From positions 1-36,788 of the forward strand of contig JAFGDS010000045.1 of NCBI GenBank assembly GCA_016931995.1: DNA of 36,788 nucleotides, given 5' to 3'. Position numbers and translations under genes: made by a program. Every line of letters begins with the position of its first letter. Position 1 is the stretch's first letter. Below the pieces are notes generated by a model. It had not been told where the DNA came from and did not search any database. It saw only the letters and a program-made list of their open reading frames with translations. Origin of the DNA: Pirellulales bacterium (GTDB lineage Bacteria; Planctomycetota; Planctomycetia; Pirellulales; Thermoguttaceae). This document shows positions 24,033-30,495 of this stretch, piece by piece.

Positions 24033-24710
24033 GTGACCAAGTATCGCCTTTTCGCCGCCGCGGCGGCGCTCGTATTGGCCGCCACGTGCCTCGCCGTCCC
24101 CGCCCCGGCCCAGCAGGGGATTCCCGGCCAGCCCGTCATGCAGCAGGGTCCCGCGGGTCCCATCGGGCTGATCGACGTGAAGCGCGTCTTTGAAAACCAC
24201 GGTCGATTCAAGGAGATGATGGATGGGCTCGATCGCGACATCCAGAATATCGAGCAGTGGATCAAAAGCGAGCGCGACACAATCCGCAAGATGAACGAGG
24301 GGCTCAAGGATTTCAAGGCCGGCACGCCCGAGTACAAGCAGCTTGAGCAGCAGGTTGCCGAACGCCTCAGCCGCCTGCAGGCGCAGGTGCAGATTCAGCA
24401 GAAGGAGGTCTTCGAGAAGAAGGCGAAGATCCATTACATCGTTCTGACCGAAGTCCGCCAGGAAGTGGCCTCGATCGCCGCCGCCCGCGGGCTCGTCGCC
24501 GTCATGCAATTCGACAGCACGCCGATCGATCGCGAGAACCCCGAGGACATGGTCCGCGATCTAAACAGTCTGCTGGTCTGGCACGCGCCGGGTGTGGACA
24601 TCACGCAGGAAGTGCTGGGCAACCTGGCGCGGCGGATGCCCAATTATGGCCAGGCGCCCACGGGCAGCTCGGGCAATCGCGTCGGCATTCCGGCGCCGCC
24701 CCAACGATAA
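24033..24710 (+). CDS. OmpH/Skp-like periplasmic chaperone
   Basis: The 225-residue protein begins with a GTG start and a signal peptide (MTKYRLFAAAAALVLAATCL, cleaved after about residue 27, near APAQ). The mature part has the OmpH pattern: IGLIDVKRVFENHGRFKEMM, a long charged coiled coil (about 65-140, including QQVAERLSRLQAQVQIQQKE), and IVLTEVRQEVASIAAARGL. Skp/OmpH is a trimeric chaperone that carries unfolded outer-membrane proteins through the periplasm. The family is about 160-190 residues, so this one has an extra tail of about 40 residues (RRMPNYGQAPTGSSGNRVG) rich in Gly, Pro and Asn. It precedes lpxC and lpxA on the same strand, as in outer-membrane biogenesis operons of many bacteria, though bamA and lpxD are not here. 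Confidence 0.88.
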   Translation: MTKYRLFAAAAALVLAATCLAVPAPAQQGIPGQPVMQQGPAGPIGLIDVKRVFENHGRFKEMMDGLDRDIQNIEQWIKSERDTIRKMNEGLKDFKAGTPEYKQLEQQVAERLSRLQAQVQIQQKEVFEKKAKIHYIVLTEVRQEVASIAAARGLVAVMQFDSTPIDRENPEDMVRDLNSLLVWHAPGVDITQEVLGNLARRMPNYGQAPTGSSGNRVGIPAPPQR

Positions 24711-24794
24711 GCCGGCCCACTCAGGTTCCTCTCGGTCCGCGGTGGCAAGGAACGTCTCGCGGGTCGGATCGGAGGAGTTCCCCGCATCTTGCTC

Positions 24795-24817
24795 ATGGAT
24801 GACGTACCCCGTTGATG
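24795..24817 (+). promoter_or_regulatory. Possible six-codon leader (MDDVPR) overlapping the lpxC start
   Basis: ATGGATGACGTACCCCGTTG continues to TGATG: a six-codon open frame from 24795 whose stop TGA (24813-24815) shares its last base with the lpxC ATG at 24815. Ribosomes finishing it could restart on lpxC. The lpxC start has no clear ribosome-binding site of its own, which is compatible with coupling. GGAGGAG lies 17-23 bases before the leader. It may be chance. Confidence 0.3.
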
Positions 24818-25687
24818 GATACGACGCATTCTCAATGCACGATCGCCGCGCCGGTCGCGGTGGAAGGCTTCGGCTACTGGAGCGGGCGGGACGTCCGCGT
24901 CGAGTTCCGGCCGGCGGACGTGGACACGGGACTGGTGTTTGTGCGGGGCGATTTGCCCGGCGAACCGGCGATTCCGGCCCGCTTCGAATACCGCGTGGAC
25001 ACGCCCCTGCGGACGAGTCTTGAGTCGGGCGGCGCGGCGGTCGAGATGGTCGAGCACGTGTTGGCCACGCTTGGCGGGTTGGGCGTGGACAACTGCCGGA
25101 TTTGGGTCGACCAGCCGGAGATGCCGGGCTGCGACGGCTCGTGTCTGCCCTTTGTCCAGGCGATCGACTCGGTGGGCCTGCGCCGCCAGGACAAACCCTG
25201 CCCGCGGATGACCATCCAAACCGTCACCCGCATTCGCCGGGGCGCGTGTTCACTCGAAGCGGGGCCTTCGCCCGACGGACGCACTTGGCTGGAGTACCAC
25301 CTGGACTACCCCGGCACGGCGATCGGACGGCAGTCGCTGTGCGTGGCGCTGTCGCCGCAGGTTTTTCGTCGCGGGCTGGCCCCCAGCCGCACGTTCCTGC
25401 TGGTGGAGCAAGCCGAACAGCTCAAAGCGCAAGGGCTTGGCAGGCGGGCGCGATTCGCCGATCTGCTCGTTTTTGGTCCCGACGGGCCGATCGACAACCT
25501 GCTGCGTTTTCCGGATGAATGCGTGCGGCACAAGCTCTTGGACATGGTGGGCGATCTGACGCTGGCCGGTTGGCCGCTGGTCGGTCGTTTTGTCGCCTCG
25601 CGGAGCGGACACCAGCTCAACGCCCAACTCGTGAAGCTCCTGGTGGATAAGGCGCGGACGATGGAAGCGTGCCGGCGCTGCGCGTAG
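24815..25687 (+). CDS. lpxC: UDP-3-O-acyl-N-acetylglucosamine deacetylase LpxC
   Basis: The 290-residue enzyme catalyses the committed, zinc-dependent deacetylation step of lipid A synthesis in the cytoplasm. The metal ligands are H81 in EMVEHVLATLGGLGVDN, H239 and D243 in VRHKLLDMVGDLTLAG, and H266 in RSGHQLNAQLVKLL. These positions match the E. coli ligands (79, 238, 242, 265) closely. SRTFLLVEQAEQLKAQGL is the usual helix before the second domain. The protein is LpxC alone and is not fused to FabZ as in some Bacteroidota. The ATG at 24815 was chosen over the TTG one codon earlier. It is 104 bases after the OmpH-like gene and 46 bases before lpxA. The arrangement supports a lipid A-containing outer membrane. 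Confidence 0.97.
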   Translation: MDTTHSQCTIAAPVAVEGFGYWSGRDVRVEFRPADVDTGLVFVRGDLPGEPAIPARFEYRVDTPLRTSLESGGAAVEMVEHVLATLGGLGVDNCRIWVDQPEMPGCDGSCLPFVQAIDSVGLRRQDKPCPRMTIQTVTRIRRGACSLEAGPSPDGRTWLEYHLDYPGTAIGRQSLCVALSPQVFRRGLAPSRTFLLVEQAEQLKAQGLGRRARFADLLVFGPDGPIDNLLRFPDECVRHKLLDMVGDLTLAGWPLVGRFVASRSGHQLNAQLVKLLVDKARTMEACRRCA

Positions 25688-25733
25688 CGGGGATCGCCGG
25701 GCCGATTGGAGTAACAAGTCAAGGAACCCCGCG

Positions 25734-26543
25734 ATGGCGATTCAAATTGGCCAACACGTCTCGATCGATCCGCGGGCCGAGATCGCCGAGGACGTCCGGA
25801 TTGGGCCGTTCTCGGTCATCGGGCCGGAGGCGCGGATCGGGCGCGGCACGCGCCTGGAAAACAACGTCACGCTGATGGGCCGCGTCACGCTCGGCGAGTT
25901 CAACCACGTCTATCCCGGCGCGGTGATCGGCGGCGAACCCCAGGATCTCAGCTACGCCGGAAGTTGCACGGAAGTGATCGTCGGCGACCACAACGTCATC
26001 CGCGAGTGCGTCACGATCAACCGCGGCTCCGAAAAGGAAGACGGCGTGACGCTCCTGGGCAGCCATAACTACCTCATGGCCTGCGCCCACGTTGCCCACG
26101 ATTGCCGCGTGGGAAATCATTGCGTCATCACCAACAGCACGCTCTTGGGCGGGCACGTCCACGTGCACGATCACGTTGTGCTAAGCGGCGCGGTCGCCGT
26201 GCATCACTTCGCCACGATTGGCGACTACGCCTTCGTGGCCGGCGTCAGCGCCGTGCGGCACGACATTCCGCCGTACATGCTGGCCGAGGGCTATCCTGCC
26301 CGGCCGCGTTGCATCAACGTCGTTGCCCTGAAACGAAACAACTTCTCGCCCGAGGTGATCCACTGCCTCGGCGAGGCCCATCGCCTGCTCTACCGGGCGA
26401 AGGTCGGCCTCGAGCACGCCCGCGAAATCCTCCGCGGCAACGGCATGTTGATTGCCGAAGTAAACCATCTGCTCCATTTCATCGAAGGCCAGCAAGGGGG
26501 CCGGCACGGACGGGGCCGCGAAAGCCTCAGGAGAGCGGCGTGA
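25734..26543 (+). CDS. lpxA: UDP-N-acetylglucosamine acyltransferase LpxA
   Basis: The 269-residue enzyme transfers a 3-hydroxyacyl chain from acyl-ACP to UDP-GlcNAc or its 3-amino analogue, the first step of lipid A synthesis. The N-terminal part is a left-handed beta-helix of hexapeptide repeats (IGQHVSIDPRAEIAEDVRIG, GPFSVIGPEARIG). The catalytic histidine is H122 in LMACAHVAHDC, equivalent to E. coli H125. The C-terminal helical domain includes RPRCINVVALKRNNFSPEVI. The ribosome-binding site AAGGA precedes the ATG at 25734. It follows lpxC by 46 bases, and its stop overlaps the next start (GTGA). Confidence 0.97.
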   Translation: MAIQIGQHVSIDPRAEIAEDVRIGPFSVIGPEARIGRGTRLENNVTLMGRVTLGEFNHVYPGAVIGGEPQDLSYAGSCTEVIVGDHNVIRECVTINRGSEKEDGVTLLGSHNYLMACAHVAHDCRVGNHCVITNSTLLGGHVHVHDHVVLSGAVAVHHFATIGDYAFVAGVSAVRHDIPPYMLAEGYPARPRCINVVALKRNNFSPEVIHCLGEAHRLLYRAKVGLEHAREILRGNGMLIAEVNHLLHFIEGQQGGRHGRGRESLRRAA

Positions 26544-27655
26544 CACGGATTCGCCTGGCGGTGATCGGGGCCGGACGGCTCGGCGGGTTCCACGCCGAGA
26601 AGGCCGCGGCGCATCCCGACGTCGAGCTGGTCGGCATCGTCGATCCCGCGGAAGCCCAGCGTCAACGCGTGGCCGCCGCGTGCGGCGCCCGGGCGTGGGC
26701 GGACCACCGCGCGGTGGCGGAGCGGATCGACGCGGCCATCGTGGCGGCGCCCACGTCGTTGCACCACGCCTTGGGCATGGACCTTGCCCGACGAGGCGTG
26801 CATCTGCTCATCGAGAAGCCGCTTTGCCCCGTCGCCGCGGAGGCCGAAGAGCTGGTGGAAACGGCCCAGCGGCACGGCGTCGTGCTCCAGGTGGGACACG
26901 TCGAGCGGTTCAATCCGGCGTGGCAGGCGGCGGTCGCCCACGTGCCCAACCCCAAGTACATCGAAGCGGTCCGCGCCAGCGGCTTCACGTTCCGCGGCAT
27001 CGACGTGGGCGTGGTGCTGGACTTGATGATTCACGACATCGACCTGGTGCTCTCGCTGGTCCGTTCGCCCGTGCGGCGCGTCGAGGCTCTGGGGCTTTCG
27101 GTTCTCGGCGGGCACGAGGACGTGGCCAACGCCAGGCTGCACTTCGAGTCGGGCTGCGTGGCCACGTTGAGCGCGTCGCGCGTCAGCCACGAACCCGCCC
27201 GGTGGATGAGCATCTGGTCGGCGCGGGGCCACGCACGGATCGACTTCGGCGCCTTGTCGGCCACGGTCGTTCGGCCTAGCGAGGCGATCCTCCGCCGCCA
27301 GTTCGATGCAACGGCCCTCAACGCGGCGCAGATCGATTACTACCGAGAGCACCTGCTGCGGGAGCACTTCCCGCGGGAATCGGTCGCGTGCGAGCGCGTG
27401 GACGCCTTGGCCTGCGAGCTGGACGACTTCGTCCAGAGCATCCGCGCGCCGCGGGCGCCCCGCGTGTGCGGTCGGGAAGCTGCCGCGGCCGTGGCCGTGG
27501 CCGAACGGATTCTGGAGAAGATCCACCTCCATGCCTGGGACGATCGGGCCGATGGGCCGATCGGCCCGCGGGCCGTTCCGCGTCCTGGCATCCTGCCGAC
27601 GCCCCACTGGGCCCTCCCAGACGCCGACGTCCCCCAGCGCCGCCAGGCGGGCTAG
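26540..27655 (+). CDS. Gfo/Idh/MocA-family oxidoreductase, possibly GnnA-like
   Basis: The 371-residue protein starts at a GTG that overlaps the lpxA stop by four bases (GTGA) and has AGGAG upstream. The N-terminus RIRLAVIGAGRLGGFHAEKA carries the NAD(P)-binding GxGxxG. LLIEKPLCPVAAEAEELVE contains the EKP motif of the family. VLQVGHVERFNPAWQAAV and VVLDLMIHDIDLVLSLV belong to the catalytic C-terminal domain, the second giving the conserved histidine region. In some bacteria an oxidoreductase of this family (GnnA) next to lpxA oxidises the 3-OH of UDP-GlcNAc. With the aminotransferase GnnB it makes the 3-amino sugar used for amide-linked acyl chains. No gnnB is visible here. The GnnA role is therefore an inference from position. 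Confidence 0.85.
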   Translation: MTRIRLAVIGAGRLGGFHAEKAAAHPDVELVGIVDPAEAQRQRVAAACGARAWADHRAVAERIDAAIVAAPTSLHHALGMDLARRGVHLLIEKPLCPVAAEAEELVETAQRHGVVLQVGHVERFNPAWQAAVAHVPNPKYIEAVRASGFTFRGIDVGVVLDLMIHDIDLVLSLVRSPVRRVEALGLSVLGGHEDVANARLHFESGCVATLSASRVSHEPARWMSIWSARGHARIDFGALSATVVRPSEAILRRQFDATALNAAQIDYYREHLLREHFPRESVACERVDALACELDDFVQSIRAPRAPRVCGREAAAAVAVAERILEKIHLHAWDDRADGPIGPRAVPRPGILPTPHWALPDADVPQRRQAG

Positions 27656-27707
27656 CCGCGCGTGCCCGGCCGCGCTGGCTAGTGTAGCGCGTCATGCTGA
27701 TGTGACA

Positions 27708-28943
27708 TTATCCGCGCGTGCCACTGGCTCCGCTCCGCCGCGTTAGGACCCGGTCGTAGACCTCCGCGACGCCCTCGGCCATTCGCCGCGCGGAAAAATG
27801 CTCCGCGTGGCGGGCCAAGGCGCTTTGGCGGAGCGGGGCGACGTCGATTTCGCCGCGAACCACCCGGGCCAGCGCCTGGGCAAGCGCGTCGGCGTCGCCG
27901 GGCTCGACCACCAGTCCGTCCCGCCCGTCGCGGATCGTCTCCGGAATGCCCTCCACCCGCGTGGCCACGACCGGCACGCCGGCCGCCATGGCCTCGAGCA
28001 CGACCATCGGCAACCCCTCGCCGAACAGACTCGGCAAGACGAACACGTCCATCCGCGCCAGCTCGACGTTCACGTCCTCGGTGAAGCCGATCCACTCGAT
28101 CGCGTCCCGCAATCCGAGCCGCTCGACTTGCGACTCGATCGCCCGCTCGTACTCGGGCGTCTCGAATCCGCCCACGGCCAGGAGCCGCACGGGCAGTCCC
28201 TCGCCGCGAAGCTTGGCCAGCGCGTCCAGCAACACCTCCGTTCCCTTGCGCGGCCGGAACAAGGCGACCGTGCCCAGCGTCCACGTTCCTGGCATTTTAG
28301 CGGGGACTGTCCCGATTTTCGCGTCGGCGAAAATGGGAATGTCCCCTTTGCATTCCCCTTCGTACCCCGGCACGCCGTTGTGAACGACGTGGATCCGTCC
28401 CTCCGGCACGCCGAGCCGCCGGGCGTACTCGGCCAAACTTTCCGAAACGGCGATCACCGCCGACGCCCGCGGCAGGCCCAACCGTTCCGCCAGGGCGTTG
28501 ACCGCGTTGCGAACCCGTCGGGTGGAGTCGCGCGACGTGGGGCTGTGCAGATGATAGACCAGCGGCGCGCCGGTCCGCAGCGAGACGAGCGCGGCCACAA
28601 GCAGCGTCCGCGGCGTGTGGGCGTGGATAATCTGGTAGTCCTCGCGGCGGACAATGCGTGTTAGTACGCAAACCGGCCGCGGATCGAACCGCCCTCGCAT
28701 GGGCGTTTCATGGAGCGGGGCCTCCGTTGCACGGCGCGACCGAGGGAACCGGTCTGGCTTGATGCACGCGAACCCAACCTGGTAGCCCAGCCGCGGCAAC
28801 TCCCCGGCCAGCAGGTCCTGCACCCGTTCGGCCCCCGAGTAGTGCTCGCCATTGATGACGTGGAGCACCCGCAGCGTCGCCGTCGGGTTGGTCCCGTCGG
28901 GTTCGCTTCCTTCCGAAACGGGTTCACTCAGGCACGTGGTCAT
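27708..28943 (-). CDS. GT4-family glycosyltransferase with an in-frame palindromic repeat insertion
   Basis: The 411-residue enzyme is a second retaining glycosyltransferase. LRVLHVINGEHYSGAERVQD gives the N-terminal GAE loop, and IIHAHTPRTLLVAALVSL is typical of the acceptor domain. HVVHNGVPG and TLGTVALFRPRKGTEVLLDA open the donor domain, and EGLPMVVLEAMAAGVPVVAT contains the E-x7-E motif. Residues about 200-214 (KGDIPIFADAKIGTVP) lie directly after the HNGVP segment and come from an insertion that is a 45-bp palindrome at DNA level (28302-28346). The last residues (SGASGTRG) and the stop are encoded by a copy of the CCAGTGGC-type repeat. The catalytic motifs remain intact, so it may still be functional. 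It faces the lipid A operon tail to tail, which makes a role in LPS or other glycan synthesis plausible but unproven. Confidence 0.88.
   Translation of the reverse strand: MTTCLSEPVSEGSEPDGTNPTATLRVLHVINGEHYSGAERVQDLLAGELPRLGYQVGFACIKPDRFPRSRRATEAPLHETPMRGRFDPRPVCVLTRIVRREDYQIIHAHTPRTLLVAALVSLRTGAPLVYHLHSPTSRDSTRRVRNAVNALAERLGLPRASAVIAVSESLAEYARRLGVPEGRIHVVHNGVPGYEGECKGDIPIFADAKIGTVPAKMPGTWTLGTVALFRPRKGTEVLLDALAKLRGEGLPVRLLAVGGFETPEYERAIESQVERLGLRDAIEWIGFTEDVNVELARMDVFVLPSLFGEGLPMVVLEAMAAGVPVVATRVEGIPETIRDGRDGLVVEPGDADALAQALARVVRGEIDVAPLRQSALARHAEHFSARRMAEGVAEVYDRVLTRRSGASGTRG
27718..27732. repeat. CACTGGC-family repeat forming the GT4 C-terminus
   Basis: GTGCCACTGGCTCCG lies inside the 3' end of the minus-strand GT4 gene, where its complement codes for GASGT. 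It matches the CACTGGC/GCCAGTG family that is otherwise intergenic here. Capture of the repeat has probably replaced the original C-terminus. Confidence 0.75.
28302..28346. repeat. In-frame palindromic insertion in the GT4 gene
   Basis: GGGGACTGTCCCGATTTTCGC (28302-28322, written here whole only as its two halves GGGGACTGTCCC and GATTTTCGC) faces GCGAAAATGGGAATGTCCCC (28327-28346) across a four-base loop. The arms pair with few mismatches. The 45 bases are fifteen codons, so the reading frame is kept. Confidence 0.9.
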
Positions 28944-29129
28944 CGTGTGCCGCCGTCGTTATCACCAGCGATTGACCCAGCATGGGCGAGGGGTGTCTTG
29001 CCCATCCGTTTGGGGCACTTCCCCGTTGTGTGGCTGCCCGATTAAATGTAGGGTCGGTCTGGTGTCCGTGCTTTTGGATTTTGCGCCGACCGCCGTCTCG
29101 GCGAATCCCCAACAATGCCCCCAGAATGT

Positions 29130-29134
29130 GGGAG
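29130..29134 (+). promoter_or_regulatory. Ribosome-binding site deciding the adaptor start
   Basis: GGGAG lies seven bases before the ATG at 29142. An in-frame ATG nine codons earlier (29115) has no such site and gives a less plausible N-terminus. Confidence 0.6.
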
Positions 29135-29141
29135 TTTCGAC

Positions 29142-30281
29142 ATGAAGTCGCGTGGGAGCGTTCCGTGGCGAAGGGTTTTGAGCACCGTGGGGCTGGCCGT
29201 GGCGGGGATCGCCATTCTGGTTGGAGCGGTCGTCGTGGCCACCAAGGCGGTGACGATACAGTGGAACCGGCGGATCGAGCCGGCCGAGACGAGCCTGCCC
29301 GAGCGGAAGCTCGCCCCCGGCGACCGGACCGACAAGGTCCACGAAGTGTCGAAGGAGTATTTTGAGGAGGCCGTGGGCACGCTTCGGGCGGCCAGTCGGA
29401 CGGAGATCTCCGCCCGGGTGATGGCGCCGATCGAGCGGATGCGAGTCCGGGCGGGTCAAGCGGTTGCCGAAGGCGATGAACTTGTCGTGTTGGATCGCCG
29501 CGCGATCGAGACCCAGCGGAGCCAGGTCGAGGCGTCGCTCGTGGCCGCCGAGGCCGCTGCGAATCAGGCCAAGACGCATTACGACCGCGTGGCGTCGCTT
29601 CTGGAGAGCAACGCGATCAGCCGCGAGGCGTTCGACGACGCAAAGGCCAAGCTCGAAGTGGCGCAGGCCAATTTGAACCACGCCCGCCAGACCCTGGCCG
29701 AGGCCGACGTCGGGCTCACCTACACGGTGATCCGCGCGCCGAAGTCGGGCACGGTGGTCGATCGGCTGGCCGAGGAGGGCGACATGGCGCGGCCCGGCCA
29801 GCCGCTCCTGGTGCTCTACGATCCCACGTCGCTGCGGCTGGAAGTGCCCGTCATGGAGAATCTGGCCGGAAAGATCCACACGGGCGACAAGCTCGCGGTG
29901 GTGATCGACGCGACGGGCAAGACCGTGACCGCCACGGTGGACGAAGTGGTGCCCCAAGCCGAGGCCGCCAGCCGCTCGTTCCTCGTGAAGGCGGCACTGC
30001 CGAAGTCCGAAGGGCTCTTCGAGGGCATGTTCGGGCGGTTGAAGATCCCCGCCGGCGTGCGGCTGCATCTGTGCCTGGCCACCGCGGCCATCGAGCGGAT
30101 TGGACAGTTGGAGATGGTAGACGTCGTCGGGCCCGACGGCCGGCTCCAGCGGCGGATGATTAAGACCGGCCGGCTGGGCATGCCGGGCAAAGTCGAAGTG
30201 CTCAGCGGCCTCAAGGCCGGCGAAACCGTGCGGCTGCGGCCGGAGAACGCGTCGTCAAAAGAGCCAACCGGCGGCCATTGA
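29142..30281 (+). CDS. RND efflux periplasmic adaptor (HlyD/MFP family)
   Basis: The 379-residue protein links an inner-membrane RND pump to the outer-membrane channel. A single N-terminal helix (about 11-38, VLSTVGLAVAGIAILVGAVV) anchors it. The biotinyl-lipoyl halves flank the hairpin: TEISARVMAPIERMRVRAGQ (with AVAEGDEL next) and YTVIRAPKSGTVVDRLAEEG (with DMARPGQPL next). The coiled coil between (about 120-190) includes IETQRSQVEASLVAAEAAAN. The beta-barrel and membrane-proximal part follows (LRLEVPVMENLAGKIHTGDK and EGLFEGMFGRLKIPAG). No lipobox cysteine is present, so the helix anchors it. It precedes the RND permease on the same strand, 214 bases upstream, separated by repeats. No outer-membrane TolC-like gene is nearby. 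Confidence 0.92.
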   Translation: MKSRGSVPWRRVLSTVGLAVAGIAILVGAVVVATKAVTIQWNRRIEPAETSLPERKLAPGDRTDKVHEVSKEYFEEAVGTLRAASRTEISARVMAPIERMRVRAGQAVAEGDELVVLDRRAIETQRSQVEASLVAAEAAANQAKTHYDRVASLLESNAISREAFDDAKAKLEVAQANLNHARQTLAEADVGLTYTVIRAPKSGTVVDRLAEEGDMARPGQPLLVLYDPTSLRLEVPVMENLAGKIHTGDKLAVVIDATGKTVTATVDEVVPQAEAASRSFLVKAALPKSEGLFEGMFGRLKIPAGVRLHLCLATAAIERIGQLEMVDVVGPDGRLQRRMIKTGRLGMPGKVEVLSGLKAGETVRLRPENASSKEPTGGH

Positions 30282-30307
30282 GCCAAGGTAGTCGTTGACC
30301 AATACAC

Positions 30308-30379
30308 CGTCATTCTGAGCGACGCGAAGAATCTCCGCGGGTCTACAATTCGAGATCCTCCGCTTCGCTCAGGATGACG
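30308..30379. repeat. Full inner palindrome of the GTCATCCTGAGCG family
   Basis: CGTCATTCTGAGCGACGCG, then AAGAATCTCC, faces CGAGATCCTCCGCTTCGCTC, then AGGATGACG, giving a 72-base palindrome between the adaptor and permease genes. It lacks the AGAGCCTATC terminal arms. Lying within an operon, it could reduce or stabilise the downstream RND message. Confidence 0.85.
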
Positions 30380-30426
30380 TAGATCGCTCAGGGTAACCGC
30401 AAGCGGGTGTTTTCATTGCAATTTGC

Positions 30427-30450
30427 GCACTGGCGGAGCCAGTGGCACAC
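30427..30450. repeat. GCACTGGCGGAGCCAGTGGC repeat upstream of the RND permease
   Basis: A near-perfect palindrome of the CACTGGC/GCCAGTG family lies 46 bases before the permease start. Together with the element at 30308-30379 it fills the gap between the two pump genes. Confidence 0.85.
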
Positions 30451-30495
30451 GGCTGCTCGCGGTGCGGCGGAAGGAAGACTCGAAGGAATCCTCGC

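Noticed and set aside
30308-30379. Considered as a tRNA or small structured RNA.
   Set aside because: The fold is a simple long hairpin of a dispersed repeat, with no cloverleaf or anticodon arrangement.
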